From Heloderma charlesbogerti (lineage: Eukaryota; Chordata; Lepidosauria; Squamata; Helodermatidae): a DNA stretch of 64,000 nt. The number at the start of each line of letters is the position of its first letter. The stretch's first letter is position 1. The notes under the pieces are model-generated. The model saw only the letters and a program-made list of their open reading frames with translations. It did no database searches and had not been told where the DNA came from. Below, piece after piece: positions 1 to 14,100 of the stretch. A program made the position numbers and the translations under genes. The stretch is taken from positions 558,001 to 622,000 of the forward strand of contig JANEZZ010002762.1 of the NCBI GenBank assembly GCA_026122225.1, given 5' to 3'.

Positions 1-614
1 GAGGAAGCAAAGAGGGAAAAAAATTATCCCCCCACCCCACACCACAGTAGCAGATATTCATCTTAGTTGGTGCCGGGCCAAATGTTGTGCAAAGCCAAAC
101 ACACTCCTAGAAGAGCTCTTGGTCACCGTGGAATGCTGAAAATCTCACATTCTGTTTAAGTGATTGTTAAGTTGCTGGTCCTCATAATTATTGTGGGTGC
201 CAGGGACTTTTTAGTGCCAGGCAAAGACCTTTTTATTCTCCCAGGCCTTTTAAAAGGCCTCAAGAATTAACGGCTGCTTGTTTTATTTTTAATGATAGTT
301 TAATGGTGCTTTTTAAAACAGTCTTTCCCCATATTTTAGCTGCTTGGATATTTACCGCTTCTTTTTAATGTATTTTAAACTGTATCTGCTTTAGAACCTC
401 TTAAAAAACCTTTGAATGTGTGTTACCACTGGTTTTATTGTATTTGTTTTTATTACATACATCACCCTGAGAGCTTCAGTTGCAGGATGACCCAGAAACC
501 GAATGAATGAATAAATAAAGCAGATTTCTTTTGGGAGGAGGAAAACCCACATCAGCTGCACAGACGCAGAGCCCAAGCGGAGCACTGAACAAGGCCCTGC
601 CCGTTTAATCTCAC
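1..614 (-). other. LLGL1 intron 7, partial
   Basis: This stretch follows the exon 7 donor and runs to the window edge. The next exon should open by completing the Gly codon and then encode a Pro-Phe-Pro-Cys-Lys type stretch, known from the family. I do not find it here, so exon 8 lies outside. The sequence is AT-rich without a clear repeat. Confidence 0.6.
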
Positions 615-750
615 CATAAGGGATGGTGGAGGTGGCCGGCTGCAGAGTCTTGGGGACGCTGCTCGTCACCGGCCACACCGCGTACCCTCCGTCGCTGTGG
701 GAGCTGACGATTGTCCGGCCGCTCCGCTCCCAACCGAGGCTCTCCAGCTG
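615..750 (-). CDS. LLGL1: LLGL1 exon 7 (residues 239-283)
   Basis: Encodes [20 protein letters not shown] and onwards to a terminal Thr-Ile-Pro-Tyr, then one base of a Gly codon. The [11 protein letters not shown] segment is a WD40-type strand pair. The donor is ATG|GTGAGA. The acceptor is a tandem NAGNAG (GCAGCAG): I chose the first AG because it keeps the leading Gln seen in LLGL proteins. Using the second AG would drop that one Gln without changing frame. The exon ends in phase 1, so translation needs exon 8 from outside the window. Confidence 0.92.
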
Positions 751-3700
751 CTGCAAAACCCCCCCAAAAAACCAACCGTGAAGCCAAAAGCATTTGGGAT
801 GCCTTTGGGCTCAAAGCACAGGAGAGGAAAGTACGGTTTTCTAAACCATCTCAGGAGAGCAGAGCTGCACCGCAGCCAACACAGAGAAGACGTGGCACGT
901 GCAAGGTGCCCTCCCGATGTTTTAGATTACGCCTTCTGTAATCTCAGACCATTGGCCACACTGGCCGGGGCAGATGGGAGTTGTACTCCATCACATCTGG
1001 AAGGCACCAGGAAGGCTGAGCTAGCCCGACAGGCGGCTGCCCTACAAGGCCCCCCCGCTCATCCTATGCCAGGCTGGGTTCACTTTCACTGGAGGTTGAA
1101 CCATTTCCCTTGGACAAGCAGGGCCCAACCATGGGCCCCTAGGTGTTGTTGGACAACGACTTCCATCATTCCCGACCATCTTATATGCCAGATGGGGATG
1201 AGTGGAATTGTTGTCCAACAGCACCTGAGGCCCCATGTTCAGGAAAGTCTGCATTGGGGGAAATCCAGAATTCATATGAAGGATAAGCCCTGTTGGAATC
1301 TCCTTCAGACTCTAGCATCGTTGCCCGTGGAGCGGTACACCATTTTTTGGTCCCACTTGCCACCTCTGGTCAAACATATGTAACCTATGATGCTCCCTGA
1401 TACCGGGTCAGACCACTGGCCCATCTAGCCCATTATATCCTATTATGACCAGTAGCAGCTCTCCTAGGAAGCTCTTTCCCAGCTCCGCTATCCCAGATCC
1501 TTCTAACTGGATATGCTGGGGACTGAACTGAGTGTTCCTGCATAAATATAGGATGTGCCCCACCACAGAGTACTACCCATCTTCCTGAAATGGATTCAAC
1601 TGGTCTTGCTGAAATTGGTTGTGCACTGCTTTATTCCAAGGCAAACCCATCCAACTCAATACTGTCTTACTCTGACTGGGATTGTTTAACCTAGCCTTCC
1701 CCAGCCTGGAGCTTTCCAGATGTGTCAGACTACAATTCCCATTAGCCAGCATGGGGAGGCTACCATCTCACCCAGGTAACACGCATACATCAGGGCTTCT
1801 GGCACAACTGAGAAGGCTGGGGATGGCGTTGCTTACGGGTGGTTCTTCAGTTACCTGGTTGCCCAGGAAGAGATGGTGGATCTCTCTCGTGCTTTTGTTC
1901 CACAGAACCATCAGACCTCTGCTGTAACCGACCAGTATCTGGGAAGGGTCCCGAGGGTGTTCCTGCAGGGTTTCCACAGGGCCAAGAGCCTTCCCACACC
2001 GGTAGTCTTCTGGGATGCTGGGAGGAGAAGGAGAGACGCTGTGAGCCCTTGATTTGCTCTTCACCTTCAGGGGACTAGTGACCAGGCACCTGCCTTCCAA
2101 CTGACAGCTCCATAAGCACATCGGTTTGCCGTAAAGCAGCCTTCCCCAACACGGCAAGCTCCAGATGGGTTGGACTACAACCCCATCATCCCCCAGCCAG
2201 CTCTGCTGGCTGGGGGATGATGAGAGTTGCAGTCCAACCCATCTGAAGGGCACTGCTTTGGGTCAGGCTGCCATAAAGGCTTTCATGGCAGGTCCCAGAG
2301 CAAACGGTCATGAAGATGGACCATGAAGAAAGCCTTAACGACCATCTCGTCAAACCCAAAACATCGAAGCCACACAGAGGAGTGTTCTCTTTGGTTGCCC
2401 CCCGCAACAGCTTCCCAACCCCTTTCCTTGGAGACGCAAGGGGCATTTACTTTTTCCCTGCCAAAACGCTTTACTCGGTTGATGCCTTCACGTCTTAACC
2501 CATCTTCAGCCTTTAGGATGGGCTGGGTGGCGGGGACTGAAACATAAAGATTCAGTAAGTCGACTCGAGGCTGAGCTGACAAAAGCTAAGCGGGCTCCCC
2601 TGCCCAAACAGATTCCTCCAACATCTCTACAACTGTTCATCCATCCTTTTATTGGAAAGGCACAGAGTACCTGCCCATGCCTCCCACGCCAACACCTCCC
2701 CCACCACCTGGAGAAGGCCACATGTCCCTACTTCCCAGCTGCTCCTCCCGCCACTGAGCCTGATCACCCAACCTTCAAACGCACAATCAGGGCAGCTCAC
2801 CCCTGCAAGACCTCGTCTTGGTAGAGGGTCCTGTCCTCCAGCAACGTCAAGCCCGGGAGGTCAAGGAAGTAGACGCCGCCCCCTTCCGTGCCAAGAGAAG
2901 CCATGGCGCAGGTGGACTGCAGCAGGATCACCGTCACCCGGGTAATGCTTGGAGGAGAGCTATGGGGAGGAGAAGAGCCATCAGGCAATCAAGAGCCCCA
3001 CCGCTGGACTGTGGGGCCGACGCTTTTCAAAACTGTCTGGGAAAGTTAATAAGGAATCCCCATGCACTGCAGGGCACCCCTGAGACATGTTCCAGGGTGC
3101 AAGCTCCAGTCATGGGGGACCTGGCCAGGTGCGCTGTGCTTAATAAAAAATTGAGAACATGGAGCCCATATCCCCAGCACTCCTCTGCAGCCGTGACTAT
3201 AGGGGGAAGATGCCCAGTAGGGGCCCGGCTATGCTTTGGGCAACCTGGTCTTCCTTAACCAAGCCCAGAACACATTCTGAAAAGGACTATACTGATCACA
3301 CACACACCCAAGTGGTTATTTACACTCCCGCCAAGCTGACTCCTCCAAGAAGAAAGTTTGCACAGCTACAGCAAGCGCTCTCCCCCCGTGTTCCCGCAGC
3401 AACCCTTTTCAACAGCCAGCATCCCAAGTGTTCGTTTCCCAGCAACGGAACTCAAGAGGGGACGCTCTTCCCCCTCCTGCGTGCCTCTTTTAAGATGCAC
3501 TGCCAGCTCAGAGTCCCAGATCCAAAACACGCAGACTGCGTTTCCCCAGAGCGCACACCCAGGCAAGCAGTGACGAGTGCTCAGGACGGGATGATGGAGG
3601 CAGGTTCCGTCGCATGTGCCAAGCGGTGGGAAGGGCTGCTTGCCCAGGGGTGTGGAGCCTCAGGCCAGGGGGCCAAATCCAGCCATCCAGGGTGTGCCAG

Positions 3701-6700
3701 ATGGCCATGCCCACTTCCCCTGAGCGCTGAGCATTTGTTTTCCCAGCTTTTGCACATGCCTTCCCCCAATTCTAAAAGACTGAAGTGCCCCTGAGAGTTC
3801 TCTAAAATGGAATTCCGCCCCCAGGGGGAAAGAGGTTCAACACCCCCTTTGCTCACAAACACCTCCGCAGAGCAAAAGCTGAATCATGCTAGCTTGTCCA
3901 AGAACCCCTCAGGGGTTCCCAGCAGGGAGGAGGTTTGACCCACAGCCATCCCAGCTCACACCTTTGCCACCCAGCCAGGGCTCTGAAATCTATCGCCTTG
4001 GTGCTAAGACCCATCCATCCTGCTGCCTCCGAATTCACTTGTGCCCCCACCCTATACCCCATGCAAAAGAAGAGTGCCCATGAAGCAAGGCGGCGGGCGG
4101 CTGGTCGAAGAAAGGTAGGCAAGATACTGAGCTGTCAACAAAGTTGACAAGGAGTCCCCAGCTTGCTCCCAGATCCCACAACACCCCAAGCATGAAAGAG
4201 AAAAAAAGGAGGCAGGCATCAGTGAGTACTTAGCGTTGTCGAACCCTGGACGTCCGGGGAGGACGAAGCTGCGGGTCTCTTCCAAGTGAGAGTAGCCATC
4301 TTTCTGATAGATCTCCCACAGGTGGATAGTGTTGTCATCCAGAAGCGAGAGCAGATGGCCCTGAAAAATAAGATTAATCACCTCTCCTCTCTTTCAGAGA
4401 GCCTCGTGTGGCACGGAGTGGTAGGCGGCAGTATTGCAACCAAAACTCTCCCCACGACCCGAGTTCGATCCCGGCGGAAGCCGGGTCCCGGGTAGCCGGC
4501 TCAGGTCGACTCAGCCCTCCATCCTTCCGAGGTTGGTAAAATGAGTACCCAGCTTGCTGGGGGAAAGGTGGTCACGACTGGGGAAGGCAATGGCAAGCCA
4601 CCCCGCTACAGTCTGCCACGAAAACGCCAGCGCAAGAGGCGTCCCTCTTGGGGTCAGTAATGACCCGGTGCTTGCACAGGAGGAACCTTTCCTTTTCCCC
4701 CCCCTCTCTTCCACTGACCAAGGAACCTGTTTGTTTTGTCCAGGATGGAGAGAGTTCCGAGGAACAGCTAGATTTTATGTTTTCAAAAATGGGGGATCCA
4801 TCATTGCTTGCTGCTTTCTTGTCCCCAGAAAGCCGACAGACAGCTCCAGATGAACCCAGAAATTGTCAAATCACCCGGTAGAGCCCAATTTGAGCATCTG
4901 CAAACTCTTCTCTGCATTTCACTTTAAGACTTGGCCCATAAAGACATCATGACCTCAACTTCAAGTCAACCCCCCACCTTTTCCCTCCTATACCCCCCAC
5001 CCATCCAACCAAACATGGGGTTTGTAACATCTTGATTGATGAAGAGATCTGGATATCTCCAAAGCACGCGCATTTTTGGTGACCGTTGCTTTGTCCTGAT
5101 AATGGTATTACGTTAATATGGATTTTGGAATTTTTCTTTGCTTTTTGTGTCTAAGAAAGGCATTCTCAAGCTCCCCAATACACCCCAAACTTCCAGAGGT
5201 TGATGCCCAATATGCCTCAATTCCCACCCCAGAGACCTTGCAGAGACAGACAGACAGAATAGGTAAGGCCGGAGAGCGAACACAATCAGTTTCTCCAATT
5301 GCTGCCCTCCACCTGTAACAACTGGTACTCAGAGGTAGGTTGCTTCTGAACACTAATAGTCCACTAATAGCCACTGATGGACTTCTCCCCCTCCTCCATG
5401 AATCTGACCTCCTCTGAAAGCCAACCAAGTCAGTGGCTATCACCACCACATCCTGCGGCAGTGAATTCCACAGGTTAATATTGCGTTGTGTGACGAAGTC
5501 CTCCCCTTTTAGCAGGGGTGTAGAACCTCGCTCAGTCCCAGGGCCAAATTTTATTTCAGAGAAGCTCTTGGGGGCCGCATTCCAATGGTGGGCGGAGCTA
5601 AAGGCAAAAGGGGCAGGGCCAAAAATAAGAGTCAGTTATAAAATACAAGGGGATGCAGAATGTCTGTTGAGGCCAATTTCTCAAGTTGCCCCCCAACAGC
5701 CGGAAAACCTCACAAAGATTTCCCCAACCCTGTGCATGCACTGCCACCTTAACGTAGGGGTGTCCACGTAGGTGGCCATCTGGTGGAGCCACGTGATGCT
5801 CCTGCCTGCCCGCCCATCTCTGCTGCGAAGGGACTGGCCAACTTACGGTCACCGTCAATGTTGTGATTTGTTCAACTGGCTGTTGATCAGTTTCACTGAT
5901 GTTTCACCTACTTGGTTTTCACTATTTGAATTGGTGCTGTACTCCTGCCAGCCACCGTAAGCACCACTTGGTGGAAAGACAGGACACAAACTTAACAAAC
6001 CAAGAGACCAAACGAGGTGCTGGTAAGCAGCGAAGAGAGGGGACCTGCAACAACCCAGGTTACAAACCAAAGGCAGAGATCCCTTACCTGTCCAGGTAGG
6101 AAGTGCATCTGGGTGACCGTCGCGGTCTCCTTGTGTAGACCCGTGAACTCCACGCCAGGAGCTCCATATCTGAGGAAGGTACGGAGTCAAGGAAGAGACG
6201 TAGGGGTGCAAAGGGGGAGGATCACAGACCTTCAGCTCCAGTGAAGTTACGTTACCTGTCTCAATGAGAGCCCTGCTGGAACGGGCCAAAACCCCATCTT
6301 ATCGAGCATTCCATTTCCCACAGAAACTGCCCAGCAGGAAGCCCACAACAGGGTTCTCCAACTGCTGCCCATCACTACCACCAACTAGCACTCAGAGTAA
6401 GACTGCTCCTGAATATGGAGGTCCAACTAATAGTAATTGATAGACCTCTCCCCATCCTCCACGAATTTGTCTGAGCCACTCTGAAAGCCCCCCAAGTCAG
6501 TGGCTGTCACCACCACATCCTGCGGCAGTGAATTCCACAGGTTAATATCATGCTGTGTGAAGAAGTCCTTCCCTCTCAGCTGGGGTATTGAACCTCTTTC
6601 AGTCCAAGTGACACATCCCTTTTCAGAGGAGCTCTCCGGGGCCACATTCCAGTGGTGGGCGGAGTTGAAGGCAAAAGGGGTGGAGGTGAAAGCAAAAGAG

Positions 6701-8077
6701 GTGGGGCCAAAAATGCCAGCATACTTTCACTTAAAGCTCTCACTGCCAGTAACTTCAGGTTAGGAGAGGCATTTCAACCTTTTAGAACGGGGGGAAAACT
6801 GCATAAAACCCAGGAAATTACCAAATGATTGTAAGTCAGGGGAAATGGAGCAGAGCCTTCTGGGGGGCCATGGAGAGCCGGACTGGGACCCTGGGCCTGA
6901 CGTTCTACACCCCTGCCTTCTGATACGTCCTGAATCTACCAGCCATCAGTTTCGCTGGATGATCCAGAGCTGGCAGCCACTACCCTAAGAGGATTTTAAG
7001 AAAGGGTTACCCAGAGTGAAGAGTAGAGACGAGAGGGAGAGAAATGGTTCTACCGGCTACCCCTAAGTCTTGGGTACCAGACCATGTTACATCTGCTGTA
7101 GCAAGAACAGAGTGTCTGCAGTACCTTCAAAAGACCAATTCTTGTGGCTGTAGGGCTCATTTATTCATTCATTAACATTTATATGCTGCCTTATTTGCTA
7201 AAAAGCCATCACGGAGGTGTGCAAACAATAAAAAATAAATAAAATTGTTAGCACAATTTTAAAAACCAAGGAAGTTAAAAACATTAAAACAACTATGTAA
7301 TGTAAAAGGCTAAATATTATTGGTTATGCATGGTTTGCCAACTTTAAATAAAATAAATAAATAAAGTGTTCCTAGTCCTGTGCCCTTAGCTACCTGTTAA
7401 TTGAAAGCAGATGCCAACATTCACCTCCGTGCTGTGGGAAGCACTGACTATTGATTGCCCGAGCTGTGATCAAGAGACACAGGAACACACTGGCCTCATT
7501 TCTTCTGGTCTGTTGGCAAACCTTCTTGCACAATGGATTTGGCTCAATATTGAACATGTAGGGTGAGAGTGGCATTGGGGTTGCGTTCCTCAAGCACAAA
7601 AGCCGACCCACAAAAGCAGCGGCAACGAGAGGCCTAGAAAGTTGATCACCGTCCACCATTTCAGGCCTGACTGGGTTTTCTGTCTCCCCTCCATCACGCA
7701 CAGAGGAACATTTGTCCGAATCCCACACAGAGGGGGTCACCAAGCAACTGGCCTCTTTCTCACCAGTTGCATGGGGAAACTGACTCCTCTAGTTCCACAG
7801 TCGGATCTCTCATGTACACATGTACACACACACACACACACAGAGGACTTACTCAGCTAGCTTCTCATCTTGAAGTGGAGGAAGCACAGGAGAAGGGGTG
7901 CTTGAGTTGCTAAGATTCCCCCATACACACACTCTATACAAACACACATGTGAGCTGTGTGTTGTGTTGCATTGCTACAGGGGTGCAGGACTGATTGCAA
8001 AGATCAGCTTTCCTATAAACCAAGCATGCGTTTAAAAATAAGACAAACAAACCAAGTTTCTAGCCCTCTACTTGAAA

Positions 8078-8112
<35 letters not shown>

Positions 8113-11100
8113 TGTACAATGTCTGTTAATCTCAGGGGAGGGGAGGAAAACAAAGTTGCTGCTGGGGGCAGCCCTTGTCCTGTCCTGCCTCCCGAAAAGA
8201 TAATACCAAAATGATACCAGATAGCTCTTAAAGTGCAGGATTATTCACAGAAACAACTTAGGAGGATTTGCCCTGTTAGCATAATTTATAGAAGAACAGC
8301 ATTTTCTTGGAGAATTGGGGGGGGGGGTGTTTTGGGACTGTGCTCAGTCAGGTTTTTCGTTTGTTTTAAGCGTGGTGCCTGTACAGCCTTGCTACGGCTC
8401 GCATCACAGCTTTCCTTTCATTTCCAGACACAAACTATTGCTTTTGTTTTCCATGTCAGCGGTGACCTAGTTTTGAAAGAATGGCGCTAACTCCCTGCTT
8501 TGCATGCGTAGACATTCCAAAGCCACGATCCACACACAGAGAAGAACTGGGTGGTTCCATCTGCTCTGGTTTCCGAGGGATGTATAATGCAAAATGAGAG
8601 TTGGGAGCCCCTCCAGAAGGTGACACCAGATTGTTCTGTTGAGCCCCTCCCTTGGGCAGGATTGAATCACAAATCACACCCAGTACAGACACGGCAGAAC
8701 CACCCACCCCCATCACAGGTGGATTAAAAGGGGGAGAAGGGTAGAGCACTGGATCATACAGAGACAATAAGGGTCTCCTCTGAAGGAGGTTAATCCTACA
8801 CTACAGCTTCCGTTTACACTTTTAGAAAGAAGTACATACAATGCTGTAAAGTTTTTTGGACCATCAAGATCAAGAGTGGCCAACTTCCGGGAAGTCCAGG
8901 GGCCGTTTTCAACCCCGCCCCCGCCCCCGATTCCCTTGCAGAATACAGTCTGCGGGGCGCCAGTGGAAACCAGCAGCAGCGCCAGCAGCAGCAGCACAAA
9001 AAAACCTGGCAAACCACTCCAGAATGCTACCGTGGCCAAATCTAAAACTGAATTTGGCCACGGCAGTGTTTCATAGCCGTTTGCCACAGATTTTTGGCGG
9101 AAAATCAGCAATTCTGGTGCGACTGACACAAGATTTTGGTAGAAGCAGCGTCAGGGGCTGCGGGGGCCGCATACAGCCTGCGTGCCGAGAGTTGGCCACC
9201 TCTGATCGTGATCCTCTACCATTGTACCAAAGGTCTTGTCTCCAGCTGGCCTGGCTGAAGACGTCGACAATCTAGGGGGGAGGAGGAGGAAGACACAGTT
9301 GCTGGGCTATACACTCCTTTTGCCGCTCCATTCCATTCTTGCTCACACCACTGGCTGTTCCTGGACCAACCCCTCCGACAAGCCTTCCGGGACCAATTCA
9401 TGCATCAAGAAGCAATTAGATGCTGCTTCTTTAGGCACGAACGGGATTAGCGTGAGCAGCCCCAGAAGAGCCCCCGGGGGTTCATCTCACATCCCTGCCC
9501 CACGGCAAAGAAGGCAGCTTAACGCGTGTGCGTTTTCAAAAAATGAAAAACAGGAGGTGGCACGCAGTTTGCCCAACCATCACAGCCTCCTAATCCCAGC
9601 TAGGCAGGAACCGTCCCACTTTGTTTTGGGGCAAAGGGGAAAGAGCACTTCACATATGCTCATGAGCTTATCCCCAAAATATTTATTTATTGTATTTATT
9701 TATTGCATTTATACCCCGCCTTTTTTCCTCTTGCAAGGAACCCAAGGCGGCTTACATTATCCTCCTCCTCCTCTCCATTTTATCCTCACAACAACAACCC
9801 TGCGAGGTAGGTTGGGCTGGGAGTCTGTGACTGGCCCAAAGTCACCCAGTGAGTTTCCATGGCTGAGTGGGGACTAGAACCTGGATCTCCCGGCTCCCAG
9901 TCCAACACTCTCGCCACTACGCCACACTGGCTCTCACTGTCAAAATAACAACAAAAATAAAATTATTATCACCATCATTATCATCTTCATGAAGAACGAC
10001 TAAGGTGGACCCAAATGGACAGCTACATTCTAAATAGGCAAATTTACACCTGATGACTTCACAGGGAGGCAACGAAGATATACCTTGGCAGCTGCCCTGA
10101 GAGTTGAATTGGTACGTGATTTGCACGTCAACTAATACACAAATCAACATACAGTTATCCCTTGGTGTTTACTCTTCTCTGCAACTTGCAATACAATATA
10201 GCTCCAATAAAAAGTACGTACTATTGTATTTTGTATTGTATTGCAATTGTATTGTATTTACTATTACAAATATCATCACAAAAACAAACACCTGTATATT
10301 AGGGGAAAACATGAAACATTTTTGTGTTCATTAGAGAAAATTGCTTGCAAAAATATTAGGCAAAAAAAATAGGCAAAATTGCATACAAAAAAGCTTACAT
10401 TACGAGTAATGTATATGAATTTCCATATGGACTTCCTGTTTCCATGATACATGAAGTTGTACTTTGTGTTAATAAACCATCACATCCTGACGATGGGGCA
10501 CATAACAATCTCTTAAATCCAATAGTCTGTTTTTTTAGGCCTGTATTTACGAGATTTCTACGCCATCTTCCTGTGGTGTACAATAGGCTTTTTTTTAATT
10601 AAGACACAGTCAAATCATCAAGCCATTTTGACATTCCATCACCATCCAGCTAGCCACTGTTGATAGCTATTGGCTTCTACCTGATCCAGCAGGACTCACG
10701 CTGGACTTTAAAATTATGTCCAGGTTTAAAAGATTCTCCAAGGAGGAGGAAGAGGTCCATACCTGTGGATCAGCAGCTAAAAAATGCCTCTCTATACGAC
10801 CCCTTGCATCCCTGCACATGGATCTTTTGGTCCACACGCATTCTGCACTCGATGGAGCGTGTACCAGCAGATAGAGAACTGCATGTGTGAGTCAACTCCC
10901 AAGGGATGGGAATGGTTCCTGCAGGTCAGTCCACAGCAGTGAGCGCCCAGCGGGTTCGCGTCACCACGGGGGCTGACCTGGTCCAAGAGGAACACTTACT
11001 TACTTACTTATTTATTTCATTTCTATACCGCCCAATAGCCGGAGCTCTCTGGGGGGTTCACAAAAATTAAAACCAAAGAGCACACAATAAAACAATACAA

Positions 11101-14100
11101 AACATATAAAATATTAAAACCACAGTAAACAATACAACCAGGATACAACCAGAATAAAACCTAGCAGCAATGCAGGAATTTAAAATACAGATTTAAAACA
11201 GCAAAGCTAAAAGTCTAGAAAGCTGAAATGTTAAAATGCCTGGGAAAATAAAAAGGTCTTCACCTGGCGCCAGAAGGAATACCATGTAGGTGCCAGGTGA
11301 ACCTCACTCGGGAGCTCATTCCAAAGCTGGGGTGCCACAGCAGAGAAAGCCCTCCTCCTAGTAGCCACCCGCCTCACTTCCTTTGGCAGGGGCTCACGGA
11401 GAAGGGCCGCTGAGGAAGACCTTAAGGTCTGGGTAGGCACTTGTCATGTCACTGGGATGCTATTAGGAAGATTCCCTCCCTCCCTCCTTATAAAGGCTCA
11501 GATGGAGAGGCGTGGACTGTTCTGTCTGTTCATCGCGGCACTTCCTTAGGCCAATGCCCTAGAAATCATTTCGTCTTGAGAGGCGGAGTAGCGTTGTTTT
11601 ATTGGGAAAATGCTTCAGAGATTTATAGCTGCAATAAAAGAAAAGAGGTGACCCGTCAAAGAGCTGAGCCCGTCCCACTTCCCATCCCAAATGGACTTGT
11701 GGGAACATCAAGGACTCTATTTTCACTTTTGCACTTAAACACTTCAGCGGGGAGGGGGGGGTGTCCAGAGAACACAACCCTGACTGTCCTCCCCCTGCCT
11801 CTTAATCTTGGACAACAAAATACCAAGGATCTTTGATACCCTAGGATTCGCTGCCTTGACATAGGAGCTGTCGTTTTGAGGGGTTCTCCCCTCCCCAAAT
11901 CGAGCCAGGAGATTCGGCCCTCTTCCACAGCTGGGCTCGCTTTAAAAATAAAAAATGAAAATCTTTGATTTCCATCTGTAGGGCAGCAGAACCAGTTAAG
12001 CAGGCCTCCGCTTGGAACAAGCAGATGTGCAGCCCTCCAGGGCTGTGGGACTACAACTCCCATCAGCATGCTGGGTGGGGTGGTGGGAGTTATAGTCCCA
12101 CAGATCTGGAAGTGTCAGGTTGAGGGAGGTTAGTGCTGTGTCTAGATGTTGGACTAGGAGCAGGAAGAGCCAGGTTCAAAATCGCACCTGGCCATGAAGG
12201 TCACTGGATGACCTTGAGACAGTGGCGCAGCCTATCTTACTCAATCTGCACCTGTTTCTTCCTCTTGGTTTGGAAAGTCATGGGAAAGGGAGCAGCTCTC
12301 CCCGTGCCAAGAACCGCTGGCAATCTTATTTAGCCATCCTCCTTTGTGACTTCGGCCAACATTGACTACAAACTTCGAAGCACATCTTCCCAGCCCGTAA
12401 GGACTAGAAACCTCCCTTCATCTTTTGAAGGGAGAGCAGAGATTCTTAAGAACCTGCACCGAGCACTTCCTTCTGTGCTTCCCACTCCTCTCTGCTGGGA
12501 AATGCTGGGAGATGTAGGACCTTTTTTTCTGTTTAAACATGCATAGGATCGCATCCTTAAAGACCCATCGGCCATAAAGCAGCTCATATTTAATCAACAG
12601 CGGAGTGGTGAAAAACACATCTTTAAATGCTCTCCAAGCAGCATTGATGCTTCGCTGTTGGGAGAAGCCACAATTCCTCAGCCCGACTCCCATCTAGATC
12701 CAAACATTCCACCAGCGGCCAGACAGAGCAAGAAAGCTGCCCTTGTCAGCTACCTTTACGGAAAGCAAACCACAGCTACGTAGAGCCTCTGCTTACAGTG
12801 GCAATCTACCCCAGAGGTGGACCAAGGGTCTGATTCAGTATAAGGCAGCTTCCTATGTTCTATTTTTCCAGGCTTTTGTCACCTGAAGGCGTTTAGCCCC
12901 AATTTCCATAGCTCCTTTTACCCTGCCATTTGCTGTAGTTCTGCCACCATTTTTTTTTTACTCTATGCTTACTCTCAAGTTTTGCAAACCCATCTATAAT
13001 TGCATATTGAAGGATGGCATTAAAAAGAAAGGAAAAAAATAAAACAGAAGCTGAAAAATCAGTTCAGAAGGGTTTTTCCAGGAAGCTGGACCTGAATGCA
13101 AACCTGAAGCCTTCTGTGGGCTAAGGGCTTTTTTTTTGGCCGCGAGGGTGGGTCGGGGGGGGGAGAGAGAGGAGTTGGTGAGTTCTGATTTTGGATTCAA
13201 AGCAAACCAGCGGAAGATTAAACTGTTCAGCAGCAAGTGCTCAAGGTGTATTTGGAAGACTGAGTAACAACTGCTCTGCATGAACTCTAGCAAGAGAGCC
13301 GGAGGTGTGCTTTATATTCCTCCCCACCACCACCCCAACCCTGGCAGAAGAGGCTGGCAAAGGTGGGGAGGGGGTTCAGGGAGAGACCTGGCTGCACTCT
13401 AGGAATAAGAGCCATCTTGTTAAATGAGGAGGGGGAGAAAGAGCGAGGTGGCTGCAGATGCAATTCTAGCAGGCAAGGAGCCTTGCCTGCAGTGATCAAG
13501 AAACCCTGCAAAGAAAAGCCGGGGGAGGCCACTGGCAAGAGGGCTTTAAATGCACCCAAGCTGGCAGATGGCCTAAACTGCAGGCAGGATCATGCTCAAA
13601 GCAGCGAGAATTCAGAAAGTGCCAGAGAGGGTGGGAGGAGGAGAGTTCGGCTGACAGAACCAGGAGAGGCGAAGGTAGATGTGTTTCCCACACAGCTTGC
13701 ATGCCTAGCTTCAAGGTTAAACAGACTTTGTTCTCGCGGTTCCTTCCTGTGCCACCGTCCCACTGCGCTTGAAGCATTCCGGTGGTCTCAGCGCAGGGTG
13801 CTGCGTCCTGCCCCCCTGCGCTGCTGCAGCGAATAAGGAAGAGGACCACGCTGCGCTACAGACAGCCCCTCAAGCACAACCAAAGTCAACCTTCCCCGGG
13901 AAGCAGTTTCGTTGCATCGGTCGGGGGGTCGGTGGGCGCAGCTTCCTTGGGGGGGGGGGGTTACGTCGGTTGGTGGGGCCGGAGTGAGCCTTTCGCAGAG
14001 GAAAACTGAGCCCCGGGACGGCCTGAGGCAGCAAAGCGTCTATGTCACACGAGCAACCGACCCCCTTGAAACAGCGGAGGCTGGGGGCTCCGATGTCAGT

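Noticed and set aside
697..1383. Plus-strand ORF of 228 codons
   Set aside because: It is antisense to LLGL1 exon 7 and runs through an F1 foldback repeat; no family motif.
4401..4500. A tRNA gene with an intact B box
   Set aside because: It is the head of a Sauria SINE with diagnostic body and tail.
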